Assembly: GCA_047974765.1 (NCBI GenBank)
Contig: JBKECP010000031.1
Coordinates: forward strand, 1-64,000
Origin: JBKECP01 sp047974765
GTDB lineage: Bacteria; Pseudomonadota; Gammaproteobacteria; Pseudomonadales; Halieaceae
DNA length: 64,000 nt
Direction: 5' to 3'
The notes beneath the pieces are model-generated. The model ran no database searches. It saw only the letters and a list, made by a program, of their open reading frames with translations, and was not told the origin of the DNA. How positions within the stretch are numbered: position 1 is the stretch's first letter; every line of letters starts with the position of its first letter. The position numbers and the translations under genes are program-made. Below, in pieces: positions 27,259 through 36,492 of the stretch.

Positions 27259-27741
27259 TTATTGCTGCCAGTGCGCCAGCGCAACGGCACCCACAGCCGA
27301 ACCTGCACTCACGTCCAGATGTCGCCCGGAACCGGCGGCGACTATGGTAATACCTATATCTGCCGGGGGCAAAACACCAGCGCCTCGCACCGGCCACTCC
27401 ACCAGACAAATGGCTCGTCCGTCGAAGTAATCCCGCACACCCATAAATTCAAGTTCCTGCGCATCGCCCAGCCGGTAAAGATCAAAATGGTAGATCATCC
27501 GCCCGTTGGGTTCATAGGGTTCAACCAGGGTATAGGTGGGACTCTTAACCGCACCTGAATGACCCAGTCCCTGAATAAAACCACGGCTGAATGTGGTTTT
27601 ACCCATACCCAGATCACCCTGCAAATAAATCACTACACCCGTATTGACGACATTGGCCAAACCAGCGCCAAGAGCCAGCATGGCAACCTCATCAGCCGCT
27701 TCAAAGTGCCTTTGCTGTTCGTTGATGTATTGCTCTTTCAC
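27259..27741 (-). CDS. tsaE: tRNA t6A biosynthesis ATPase TsaE
   Basis: The 160-residue protein has Walker A GDLGMGKTT at 42-50, SPTYTLVEPY and the HFDLYRLGDAQELEFMGVRDY motif typical of TsaE. It drives the TsaBD complex that makes threonylcarbamoyl-A37. The start is GTG and overlaps the nnr stop by four bases (translational coupling). Confidence 0.95.
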   Translation of the reverse strand: MKEQYINEQQRHFEAADEVAMLALGAGLANVVNTGVVIYLQGDLGMGKTTFSRGFIQGLGHSGAVKSPTYTLVEPYEPNGRMIYHFDLYRLGDAQELEFMGVRDYFDGRAICLVEWPVRGAGVLPPADIGITIVAAGSGRHLDVSAGSAVGAVALAHWQQ

Positions 27742-29252
27742 GCCAGCATCTCCCGCAAATAGGGCATCAAATCTGAAGCAGCCAACCCCCGCTGTCCCTG
27801 TCGGGCCGCCCGATCAGCCGCACCACCATGCAAACAGGCCGCCAACGCCGTGGCGTATAAAGGTGGTAAACCCTGCGCCAGCAAAGCGGCAATAACGCCA
27901 CTGAGAACATCGCCCATACCACCACTGGCCATCCCCGGATTACCGTAGTTACACAATAGAATCTGCTCACCATCACTGATCAGCGTACCCCGACCTTTTA
28001 ACAAGACCACACCTCCATAAAGCTGCTGCAAGCGCTCAACTGCAGCAAAACGGTCTTTCTCAATATCAGCAACAGAGCAAGCCAGCAAACGAGCCGCCTC
28101 GCCGGGGTGGGGCGTCAACACCCATCGGCTGCATGGCCCACGAACAGCCCCAACACCGCGAGCCAGCAGGTTGAGAGCATCGGCATCGACTACCAGCTGA
28201 GCATCACTGCGGCAAACCTGCTGAAACAGCCATTGTGACCAACTGCTTTGGCCAAGCCCCGGCCCAATGGCAATGACATTATTGTTTTGCAGCAGGGGAG
28301 AGACATCATCAGCACAGCGAATCCCGTGCCCCATTACCTCCGGCGTGCGCGCCAACAGGGGTGATAAATGTTCAGCGCGTGTGGCAACAGAAATCAGACC
28401 GGCACCACAACGCAAGGCCGCCTCAGCAGCCAGTAGCACCGCACCCCCCATGCCCCGCTCACCGCCCACCACCAGCACCCGCCCACAGTGCCCTTTGTGA
28501 GCAGTGATAGCACGTGCAGGCAGAGCCGCCAGCAGGTCAGCCAGCCGCAACAGACGCACCGACACGGGCTCAATAGACGTATAAGTAATTGCGGGCACAC
28601 CGAGACAGGCCAGCTTCAGTTGACCACAAAAAAACGGCCCCTCTCCCGTATAAAGCCCCCGTTTGGCAGCAATAAATGTGACCGTTTGCTGCGCGCGCAC
28701 AGCAGCGCCCAGAGGCTGACCACTATCAGCACACAAACCGGAGGGAATATCCAATGCCAACACCGGTAATTTGGCGGCATTAACAGCATCAATCACCGCT
28801 CGCTGCTGCGGGCGTACTTCATTTGCAAGACCAATACCCAGCAGGGCATCAACAATCACATTCGTGCAGGCATTGCCTGCCTCCCGAACTGACAGGCAAT
28901 CATCAGACCAGGGCAGCAAAGGCACCCCGGCAGCCAGCGCCCGCTCACGGGCCTGCGCCGCATCACCACAGATGCCTTCACGCTCACCAACCTCCAGCAC
29001 ACACACGGCAATATTGTGTTCACGAGCACAAGCCGCCAGCAAATAGCCATCGCCACCATTATTGCCGGTACCACACACCACCTGTATCCGCTCCACATCA
29101 GGCCAGCACTGCCGCAGCACCACCCAGGCGGCACGTGCCGCCCGCTGCATCAGAATGCGCCCTGCAATACCCTCCACCTCAACAGCATATTTATCCAATG
29201 CCCGTATCTGGTTTGCGGTATACACTGCCGGGAACTGCGAAAAATCAAACAT
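27738..29252 (-). CDS. nnr: Bifunctional NAD(P)H-hydrate epimerase/dehydratase
   Basis: The 504-residue enzyme repairs hydrated NAD(P)H. The N-terminal YjeF epimerase (to about residue 215) shows GTGNNGGDGYLLA and VDALLGIGL; the C-terminal ADP-dependent dehydratase shows HKGHCGRVLVVGG, ALRCGAGLISVAT, LTPHPGEAARLL and GNPGMASGGMGDVLSG. GGAGAGGA directly precedes the ATG. It is first in the nnr-tsaE-amiB-mutL-miaA run; queG, its usual neighbour, is divergent about 2.5 kb away because extra genes intervene. Confidence 0.96.
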   Translation of the reverse strand: MFDFSQFPAVYTANQIRALDKYAVEVEGIAGRILMQRAARAAWVVLRQCWPDVERIQVVCGTGNNGGDGYLLAACAREHNIAVCVLEVGEREGICGDAAQARERALAAGVPLLPWSDDCLSVREAGNACTNVIVDALLGIGLANEVRPQQRAVIDAVNAAKLPVLALDIPSGLCADSGQPLGAAVRAQQTVTFIAAKRGLYTGEGPFFCGQLKLACLGVPAITYTSIEPVSVRLLRLADLLAALPARAITAHKGHCGRVLVVGGERGMGGAVLLAAEAALRCGAGLISVATRAEHLSPLLARTPEVMGHGIRCADDVSPLLQNNNVIAIGPGLGQSSWSQWLFQQVCRSDAQLVVDADALNLLARGVGAVRGPCSRWVLTPHPGEAARLLACSVADIEKDRFAAVERLQQLYGGVVLLKGRGTLISDGEQILLCNYGNPGMASGGMGDVLSGVIAALLAQGLPPLYATALAACLHGGAADRAARQGQRGLAASDLMPYLREMLA

Positions 29253-29381
29253 GTCCTCTCCGGCCGGAATGACCAATCAATTCTGAACAACACATCAGCA
29301 CATACTGCAAGGGCATATAACAAACCGATTTAAAATGCATGAAGTCGATCCAGCAGTTTGCGTACTGTACTATTAACCTGG

Positions 29382-29411
29382 CAATCAAATAGATGAATCT
29401 TTATTTGATTG
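29382..29411. promoter_or_regulatory. Perfect 10-bp stem-loop upstream of nnr
   Basis: CAATCAAATA and TATTTGATTG flank a ten-base loop in the intergenic region between the orphan lipoprotein and nnr. No U tract follows. It could be an operator dyad or an mRNA leader hairpin. A second hairpin follows six bases away. Confidence 0.45.
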
Positions 29412-29416
29412 TCGCC

Positions 29417-29458
29417 CCTGAAAATCAGCGAAATGTGTGAAGTCCCTTGATTTTCAGG
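29417..29458. promoter_or_regulatory. Perfect 11-bp stem-loop with 20-base loop
   Basis: CCTGAAAATCA and TGATTTTCAGG are exact reverse complements separated by 20 bases. It is the second of two consecutive hairpins between the lipoprotein gene end and nnr. A transcript coming from the lipoprotein gene would contain both. Confidence 0.45.
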
Positions 29459-29524
29459 ACTCACGCAGGCCTACAACCTGCGGCTGCACACGGATATACC
29501 ACCATCAACAATCAGGATAATCAG

Positions 29525-30508
29525 CTATTGAGGTCTTTTCGCTGTTACCAGAACAGCATACCTCCTGTGCCGACCGGCAATATATTCCTCATAAGACAAA
29601 ACAATAAAATTCACATCATCGTGCATATAAATCGACGGCCCATCACCGCTCAAGGTAATCGGCAGCGCCCCATCAAATGAAAAGCGAACCTGATCACCCA
29701 GTGCATGTACAGAATAATATCCACGCCCCTGCCAGTGAGCAGATGTACTGCGGCCCGTCGGACTACCAAAACTTGCGCTTCTGGCGGCAATATATTTTTG
29801 CTGATCAAACCAGTCACGCCGAATCAAATATTGCCCCTCCGAAAAATCCACAGTTACCGGTGGACCATCATATTTTTCGGTCAGACGATGCATATCAGGG
29901 ACTTTATTTTTTATATTATTCACTTTCAGATCATGCTCAACCTCCGTGGACAGTTTTTTCCATACACCTTCATGCAGCATGACACAAGTTATTACAGTTA
30001 CTCCGGGTTCATCCTGCCAAACATTAATCGGATAGGGATAAAAAGCATAGAAAAACCGGCTTTCTTCATAATATCGTTTTAGCCCGGAAAGACCGACATC
30101 TTCACTGATTATTTCAAAACCTGCCTTTTCTCCAACACGGTCAGCATCAACCCTGTAGTAGCCATCCAAAGTCACAAAAGTATTGCCTATCGAACTTATA
30201 ACAGGGCTTTCTTCAATCGCTCCCATGACGGCGCCATCAGCATTGAAAAACACTATCTCCCTGCTATTTTCTTTATAAAAATAAAAATAAGTGACTTTCT
30301 GGTCTGGAAGATAATAACTATCAAAGTAACGCCCATCGAGACTTATGTCCTTAACACTTATGATATCCGTACTTGCCATTTCAGATAGTGGCGGGTAGTT
30401 ATCACTGTTAAAATTATCAGGCGCAGGCATTCGTGGCGGAACAATACCGGAAAAACAACCAGAAACAGCCAGTAAAATGGCGGTCGATATAAAAAAATGC
30501 AATCTCAT
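29525..30508 (-). CDS. Orphan lipoprotein of unknown function
   Basis: The 327-residue protein starts MRLHFFISTAILLAVSGCFSG, with lipobox VSGC (Cys18). The mature part is rich in aromatic residues and beta-forming stretches (YFYFYKENSREIVFFNADG; RRYAVLVTAKRPQ at the end) without a family I recognise. Base composition is clearly richer in A+T than nnr and queG on either side, and it interrupts a neighbourhood where queG and nnr are usually adjacent, so it looks acquired. No good ribosome site precedes the ATG. Confidence 0.75.
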   Translation of the reverse strand: MRLHFFISTAILLAVSGCFSGIVPPRMPAPDNFNSDNYPPLSEMASTDIISVKDISLDGRYFDSYYLPDQKVTYFYFYKENSREIVFFNADGAVMGAIEESPVISSIGNTFVTLDGYYRVDADRVGEKAGFEIISEDVGLSGLKRYYEESRFFYAFYPYPINVWQDEPGVTVITCVMLHEGVWKKLSTEVEHDLKVNNIKNKVPDMHRLTEKYDGPPVTVDFSEGQYLIRRDWFDQQKYIAARSASFGSPTGRSTSAHWQGRGYYSVHALGDQVRFSFDGALPITLSGDGPSIYMHDDVNFIVLSYEEYIAGRHRRYAVLVTAKRPQ

Positions 30509-30744
30509 AATATATCTAAAAACCGTTTAAAACTCAGGATTTGTTATATCTCTTTATTCTGTTTTAAGGCGTATCTTTTTGATCAGGCAGGTCAACGGGC
30601 CATTCATCAGCCAGCCTGAACAGCGCAAGCAAAAATACCAAAAGACAACAGGATGACAATTTGCAACAGGCAAATTGGGACCGTCGTTAATACCTCACTG
30701 CCAAAAAGAATATTTTTTAGCCAGACCTACCGATACTACCGTCA

Positions 30745-31675
30745 GTGACGATACTATCAAATACGACAAGAATATTAGTGATAGCCATCCTGGTATTGCT
30801 GGCCACACTGCTGATCAGGCCCGAGACAGGCCGCCCCACCCGTAGCCGCCCCTTTGTTTTCAGTGGCCTATTTTTAACTGGTGTATTTTCCATTTGCTTC
30901 GCAGTGATGTTTTCACCCCACGATATTGTCCGCAATGAAAGCGCTGTGCTGGAAAAAGGCCAGGTCAGCCCGGCCACTAGAGAGGTCGGCCCCAACTGGG
31001 TCTCCTATGGCAAAACCGGCGAAGGTACGCGCTACGCGCCCTTTGATCAAATCAACCGGGACAACGTCGATCAGCTAGAGGTCGCCTGGATTGCCCGTAC
31101 CGGCTTTATCGCCGATCAGTCAAAGAATCTGCAAGGCCAGAATACACCCCGTATGTCGACGGCACACTCTACCACTGCGCCGCCGCTTTACCGGTAACGG
31201 CACTCGATGGCAGCAGTGGTGAGATCAGATGGCACCGCTGAAGGAGAGTATTACGCCGCCACCCAGCGCTATTCCATCGGCATACCCTGTCTACAGCCCC
31301 CCCTGGGGCAATGTGACGGCTATCGATCTGGCCAGCGGTGAACTGCTCTGGCGTCACCCCGCCGGTACCGCCAGAGACATCACCCTGCCAGGCCTCAATA
31401 TCCAGACCGGCCTTGGTTTCTATATTGGCATGCCAGCACTGGGCGGCCCCATTACCACTGGCGGCGGCACCCACCAGGACTACTACCTGCGCGCCTACGA
31501 TGTGGAAAACGGTGAAATACTCTGGCAGGACCGCCTGCCAACAGACGCCCAATCCAACCCGATGACATATATCGGTAAGGACGGCCGCCAGTATGTAGTT
31601 ACCACCACCAGCGGCGCACGCTATAACCCCTACGACTGGGGTGACTATATTGTGACCTTTGCACTACCCGAATAG
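30745..31675 (+). pseudogene. Collapsed PQQ-dependent (glucose-type) dehydrogenase
   Basis: The first frame encodes membrane segments and then VGPNWVSYGKTGEGTRYAPF and INRDNVDQLEVAWIARTG, the start of a membrane quinoprotein dehydrogenase beta-propeller. Near 31150 the frame shifts, and YVDGTLYHCAAALPVTALDG continues in another frame. After a large internal deletion, the C-terminal blades (YSPPWGNVTAIDLASGELLW, YIGKDGRQYVVTTTSGAR) are read to a stop. The whole is about 310 codons instead of about 700-800, so it cannot form a full propeller. Alternative: two short real genes, which I think unlikely. Confidence 0.8.
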
Positions 31676-31788
31676 AAATATTGACCCGGCAATGCAGATT
31701 GTCGGCTTAATCAATAAATAAATTGTCGCACTGATGGGATAAAATACTAAAGCCATCAACATCAATCCGGTCAATATTTTGGTAGCAA

Positions 31789-32913
31789 ATGGAAACAACG
31801 TGCAAAGCCGACACCAGCACTCCAGCCCCGATCACCGAGCCTGATCAAGGCCAACACCTGCTCGGGCAGATTCAGCAATGGGCCAGGGATTTCGGCTTTC
31901 AGCAAGTCGGCATTACCGAAATTGAGCTGGGCGAACATCCGGCTCATCTGCAAAAATGGCTAACGGCGGGCTACCACGGCTCAATGGACTATATGGCCCG
32001 CCATGCTGATCTGCGCCATCGCCCCGATGAACTGGTACCGGGCACCTGCCGTGTGATCAGTCTGCGTATGGATTATTTCAGCGACGATACACAACCCCTG
32101 CAGGTGCTGGCATCACCGAACAAAGCCTATATCTCCCGCTATGCCCTCGGCCGCGACTATCACAAACTGATGCGCAAACGCCTGGCCCAGCTGGCAAGAT
32201 TTATCGCTGAACAAGCCGCAGGTGGCGCCTACCGGGCCTTTGTCGACAGCGCACCTGTACTTGAGCGCGCCTTTGCCGAACGGGCCGGCCTGGGCTGGAT
32301 CGGCAAGAACACCATGCTCATTAACAGCCGCGCCGGTTCGCTTTTTTTTCTCGGTGAGATCTATACCGACCTACCCCTGCCCACCACATCACCCCAGGAC
32401 AGCCAGCACTGCGGCAGTTGCAGCGCCTGTCTCGATCTCTGCCCGACAAAGGCCTTCGTCGGCCCCAACCAGCTTGATGCCCGTCGCTGCATTTCCTATC
32501 TGACTATCGAGCATCGGGGCAGCATAGATCCCGATTTGCGTCCGCTGATGGGCAACCGCATCTTTGGCTGCGACGACTGCCAGCTGGTCTGCCCCTGGAA
32601 CAAATTTGCCCAGCTTACTGACGAGAGTGATTTTCGCCCCCGTCACCAGCTGGCAGAACCCGAGTTGATTGATCTGTTTATGTGGGACGAGCAGACTTAC
32701 CTGAAGCGCACCGAGGGTTCAGCCCTGCGTCGCATCGGCCACGATTGCTGGCTGCGCAACATCGCCATTGCGCTGGGTAATGCCCCCACTTCCGGAATTG
32801 TCGTGGCCACCCTGCGCAAGCGTATCAACCATCCCTCAGAGCTGGTCAGAGAACATGTGGGCTGGGCACTGGCACAGCACAACAAAACGACCACCACCGA
32901 AGATACAACTTGA
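31789..32913 (+). CDS. queG: Epoxyqueuosine reductase
   Basis: The 374-residue enzyme reduces epoxyqueuosine to queuosine in tRNA using cobalamin and two 4Fe-4S clusters. Motifs are YHGSMDYMARHADLRHRP, YALGRDYHKLMRKRL, GLGWIGKNTMLI, the first cluster CGSCSACLDLCP and the second CDDCQLVCPW, with HEAT-like repeats at the C-terminus. It is divergent from nnr as in E. coli. The first ATG of the frame is used; about 20 N-terminal residues precede the conserved part. Confidence 0.96.
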   Translation: METTCKADTSTPAPITEPDQGQHLLGQIQQWARDFGFQQVGITEIELGEHPAHLQKWLTAGYHGSMDYMARHADLRHRPDELVPGTCRVISLRMDYFSDDTQPLQVLASPNKAYISRYALGRDYHKLMRKRLAQLARFIAEQAAGGAYRAFVDSAPVLERAFAERAGLGWIGKNTMLINSRAGSLFFLGEIYTDLPLPTTSPQDSQHCGSCSACLDLCPTKAFVGPNQLDARRCISYLTIEHRGSIDPDLRPLMGNRIFGCDDCQLVCPWNKFAQLTDESDFRPRHQLAEPELIDLFMWDEQTYLKRTEGSALRRIGHDCWLRNIAIALGNAPTSGIVVATLRKRINHPSELVREHVGWALAQHNKTTTTEDTT

Positions 32914-33015
32914 TGCACAATGACCCTGTCCGGGAGAGGCCTATCAACCGCACAGCGACATAAAAAAGTATACATGACACCGCACATCACACGTTGACAG
33001 GTATCACAGCACAAT

Positions 33016-33630
33016 ATGAGACAAGCCCAACAACCATCAAACTGGATCTGCCACTGGTCCCGACTCATTCCCGGCGGCGGTACTGTTCTCGACTTTGCCT
33101 GCGGCCATGGCCGACATTTGAGCTGGCTGTCTGCGCAAGGATTTCAAATGACGGGCATCGATCGCAATGCCGATGCTGTGGCCTCACTGCATCAGCAGGC
33201 AGAAATTATCATTGCCGATCTGGAACAGGGACCATGGCCCCTGACTGACCGCCAGTTTGACGCTGTTATCGTGACAAACTATCTGTGGCGTGAACGCTTT
33301 GACAAACTGCTGACACTGCTTGGTGATGACGGCGTGCTGCTATACGAAACCTTTACCTGGGGCAACGAAAGATACGGCCAACCATCCCGACCCGAATTTT
33401 TGCTGCATCAGGGAGAGCTGCTTGCACTGTGTAAAAGTTTACACATCGTTGCTTTTGAAGAGGGACAACTGGAAAACCCGTTGCGCTGCGTACAACGCAT
33501 TGCGGCTTGTCGATCGGCAACAAAAATACCCGCCCTTAATGAGCACGGATACAAGCCGACGACTCAAACTTGCCGCAAAACCAGGCGCGACAGCAACACT
33601 GGTTTACCTTCGCCACTTCCTGCTGGCTGA
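33016..33630 (+). CDS. Class I SAM-dependent methyltransferase (TehB-like)
   Basis: The 204-residue protein has motif I VLDFACGHGRHLSWLSAQGF, GIDRNADAVAS and IIADLEQGPWPL, followed by FDAVIVTNYLWRERF. The pattern is that of small TehB/UbiE-like methyltransferases; the substrate is unknown. The last 40 residues (after VQRIAACR) look atypical and basic. It follows queG by about 100 bp on the same strand and precedes the convergent orn. The ribosome site is weak. Confidence 0.8.
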   Translation: MRQAQQPSNWICHWSRLIPGGGTVLDFACGHGRHLSWLSAQGFQMTGIDRNADAVASLHQQAEIIIADLEQGPWPLTDRQFDAVIVTNYLWRERFDKLLTLLGDDGVLLYETFTWGNERYGQPSRPEFLLHQGELLALCKSLHIVAFEEGQLENPLRCVQRIAACRSATKIPALNEHGYKPTTQTCRKTRRDSNTGLPSPLPAG

Positions 33631-33706
33631 CCATATGCAGCCACGGTATTCTCCCACCATCTTTTTATTGTGGAACAACGACACTCACCCGAAATGACCC
33701 GCTGTA

Positions 33707-34255
33707 TCAGGGAACGAGCCGCAGGAAGTGCTCCCGGTAATAACACAGTTCACTGATGGATTCACGAATATCGTCGAGGGCAAGATGGTTGGCCTGCTTG
33801 GAAAAGCCACTAACCAGATCCGGCCGCCAGCGCTGCATTAATATCTTCAAAGAGCTAACATCGAGGTTGCGGTAGTTGAAGTAGGCCTCCAGTGCAGGCA
33901 TATGCCGGGCCAGAAAGCGACGATCCTGACAGATACTGTTGCCGCACATAGGCGACTCCCCTGCTGGCACCCACTGCTCCAGAAAAGTCATGGTCTCAGC
34001 CATGGCCTGGACCTCATCAATGGTACTGGCACGAACCCGATTAACCAGGCCGGAGGCCGTGTGATGGCTGGTATTCCACTCATCCATAGCGGCCAACCGC
34101 TCATCACTCTGATGCAAAGCCAACACAGGACCTTCGGCCAGCGCTTGCAGGTTGCTGTCGGTGACAATGGTGGCAATTTCGATAATCACATCCCGCTCGG
34201 GGCTGAGACCGGTCATTTCCAGATCAATCCAGATCAGATTGGTGGGATCCTGCAT
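33707..34255 (-). CDS. orn: Oligoribonuclease
   Basis: The 182-residue DEDDh 3'-5' exonuclease degrades two-residue RNAs, including pGpG from c-di-GMP. Motifs are LIWIDLEMTGL (catalytic D and E), CGNSICQDRRFLARHMP (D) and KQANHLALDDIRESI (H and D). It is divergent from rsgA, as in E. coli. Relevant here because the window also encodes a diguanylate cyclase. Confidence 0.97.
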   Translation of the reverse strand: MQDPTNLIWIDLEMTGLSPERDVIIEIATIVTDSNLQALAEGPVLALHQSDERLAAMDEWNTSHHTASGLVNRVRASTIDEVQAMAETMTFLEQWVPAGESPMCGNSICQDRRFLARHMPALEAYFNYRNLDVSSLKILMQRWRPDLVSGFSKQANHLALDDIRESISELCYYREHFLRLVP

Positions 34256-34375
34256 CTATACTTCTCCTGGGCTGCCCTTTATGAGGTGGCAGTCAGTGTA
34301 ACAAATCACACCCCCGGTAGCGGCTGATACCACTCACCACTTGCACCACCTGCAACAGGCGCCAATAATGCCGCC

Positions 34376-35392
34376 ATGGCAAAACGCAAACTCAGTCGGC
34401 AGCAAGCCTGGCGTATTAAAAAAATTCAGGATGAACGCGCCAAACGGGCCCGTCGTCGCAGTGATGATACACAGCAGATGCTGACCAGCGGTACCCTCGG
34501 GCCAGAACGCGAGGGTCTGGTCATCGCTCACTATGGCACGCAGGTAGAAGTTGAATCGGAGCCGGGAGTAAGCCAGCGCTGCCACCTGCGGGCCAACCTG
34601 GAAGGCATGGTGACTGGCGACAGGGTGATCTGGCGGGCGGGAGAGCCAACCGGTATCGTGGTAGCCCGCGATGAACGCCAGTCCGAACTGCTGCGCCCCG
34701 ACCCCTACGGCTCAATGAAGGCAGTGGCAGCCAATATCGATCGCATCTGTGTGGTCTTCGCCGCCCTGCCCGAGCCTCACGCCAACCTTCTTGACCGCTA
34801 TCTGGTAGCAGCTGAAGTGTCGGGTATTACTCCCGTTCTGGTATTGAATAAACGCGACCTGCTGGCTGCCTCACCAGCACGGCAAGCAGCGCTTGAGCCG
34901 CTATTGAACCTATACAGCGATCTCGGCTATAAACTCCTGCAAACGTCCTGCCGTGAAGGCGGTATGGACGAACTGACCACCGCTCTGGGCGGGCGGACAA
35001 GTGTATTTGTGGGTCAATCGGGTGTAGGCAAATCCTCACTGGTCAACGCGCTGTTACCCGAGGCCGATCTAAAAACCGGGCCACTGTCAGAACTGACTAA
35101 TAAAGGCACCCACACGACTACCACCGCCCAACTATTTCACCTGCCAGGCGGCGGCAGCCTGATTGACTCGCCGGGGATTCGTGAATTTGGCTTGTGGCAT
35201 ATGCGGCGAGAACAGGTTGCAGCGGGCTTTCGGGAGTTTCAGCCTTTGCTCGGGCACTGTCGTTTTCGGGACTGTCAGCACGAGGCCGAGCCAGGCTGTG
35301 CTGTTCTGGCAGCCGTAGATGAAGGCGCGATCAGCAGCGGCCGCCTCGATAGCTACCGGCGCATTATCGACAGCTTGCAAGCACCGAGGTAG
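34376..35392 (+). CDS. rsgA: Ribosome small-subunit GTPase RsgA
   Basis: The 338-residue protein has an N-terminal basic tail and OB domain, then a circularly permuted GTPase with NKRD (G4) before GQSGVGKSSL (G1) and DSPGIREF (G3). A C-terminal zinc site follows in CRFRDCQHEAEPGC. It acts in late 30S maturation. It converges on psd with only two bases between the stop codons. Confidence 0.97.
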   Translation: MAKRKLSRQQAWRIKKIQDERAKRARRRSDDTQQMLTSGTLGPEREGLVIAHYGTQVEVESEPGVSQRCHLRANLEGMVTGDRVIWRAGEPTGIVVARDERQSELLRPDPYGSMKAVAANIDRICVVFAALPEPHANLLDRYLVAAEVSGITPVLVLNKRDLLAASPARQAALEPLLNLYSDLGYKLLQTSCREGGMDELTTALGGRTSVFVGQSGVGKSSLVNALLPEADLKTGPLSELTNKGTHTTTTAQLFHLPGGGSLIDSPGIREFGLWHMRREQVAAGFREFQPLLGHCRFRDCQHEAEPGCAVLAAVDEGAISSGRLDSYRRIIDSLQAPR

Positions 35393-35394
35393 AC

Positions 35395-36243
35395 TCAGGA
35401 GACAACCCGGGCCAGCGCCTGCCCCATACGAGTCTGCGTACCCGCCTGATATTGTTGCTCCCAACCCAGCACTCCTTCCGGGAACAGCAGGATAACGGTA
35501 GAGCCGAGCTTGAAACGACCCATTTCCTCACCTTTTTCCAATTCAATCTGGCGCAACCGGGTGTAATCCCGAGCCTGGATACTGTGCGGCGGTGGTGCCA
35601 CCTGCCCATCCCAAACGGTCTCTATACCGGCTACGATCATCGCACCTACCAGCACCATTGCCATCGGCCCGCAGGCTGTATCGAAATAACAGACCAACCG
35701 CTCATTGCGAGCGAACAGACGATCCACGTGTTCTGCTGTAGTACCATTGACCGAATACAGGTCACCCGGGATATAGCAGGTACCCGTCAAGCGACCACCA
35801 ACTGGCATATGCACCCGATGATAATCCCGGGGCGAAAGATAAATCGTGGCGAAACGACCATTGCGAAACCGCTCCGCCTGCTTCCGGTCGCCGCCTAACA
35901 GAGTCGTGGTCGAATAACCACGGCCCTTGGCCTGAAAAATACTGTCTGCATCCACACAGCCAATCTGGCTGATAACTCCATCAGCCGGACAGACCACATC
36001 GGCATCAACAACGGGCCGTGCGCCCTCACGCAAAGCGCGGGTAAAGAAATGGTTGAAGTTATCATAGCTGTGCAGATCGGACTCAGCAGCCTCACTCATA
36101 TCAACCTTAAAGTGTGCGGCAAAACGGGCAATCAGCCAGTTTTTTAACCACTGTGGATGCCGCAGCTCGGCCAACGCACCGACAACGCGGGAGAGCAAAT
36201 GCTGAGGCAGAAGGTGTTGCAGCAAAATAAACAATGAATCCAT
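35395..36243 (-). CDS. psd: Phosphatidylserine decarboxylase proenzyme
   Basis: The 282-residue membrane-associated proenzyme makes phosphatidylethanolamine. Motifs are DNFNHFFTRALREGARP, CPADGVISQIG, YLSPRDYHRVHMPV and the self-cleavage site LGST at 246-249, where the serine becomes the pyruvoyl cofactor. The start MDSLF has GGAAAAG upstream; a longer frame to 36324 is not supported by the family length. The psd/rsgA/orn grouping is conserved across Gammaproteobacteria. Confidence 0.97.
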   Translation of the reverse strand: MDSLFILLQHLLPQHLLSRVVGALAELRHPQWLKNWLIARFAAHFKVDMSEAAESDLHSYDNFNHFFTRALREGARPVVDADVVCPADGVISQIGCVDADSIFQAKGRGYSTTTLLGGDRKQAERFRNGRFATIYLSPRDYHRVHMPVGGRLTGTCYIPGDLYSVNGTTAEHVDRLFARNERLVCYFDTACGPMAMVLVGAMIVAGIETVWDGQVAPPPHSIQARDYTRLRQIELEKGEEMGRFKLGSTVILLFPEGVLGWEQQYQAGTQTRMGQALARVVS

Positions 36244-36492
36244 GATGGACTTTTCCGGACCGTCAGTTCTATAAAAGCGCCAGTGTAGCAGCACACGATG
36301 CCATTCAGAATTTTGAATCGCCATTTTGTCAGATGTCTAAATGGCACTATAAAAAGCCAACAAAAAAATTTATGAACCTGAGAGACGCATCACAAAAACA
36401 AAGCACTCATATTGCTTTACGAAAGTATAATAAATGCTATTGAATAAAACCCTGCCTGAATGACAACCCACCTTCTGACACCTGGATGAAAA

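Noticed and set aside
32914..33706. tRNA genes expected between queG and orn by analogy with E. coli
   Set aside because: The space is taken by a methyltransferase gene; I could not find cloverleaf features or a 3' CCA in the remaining bases.
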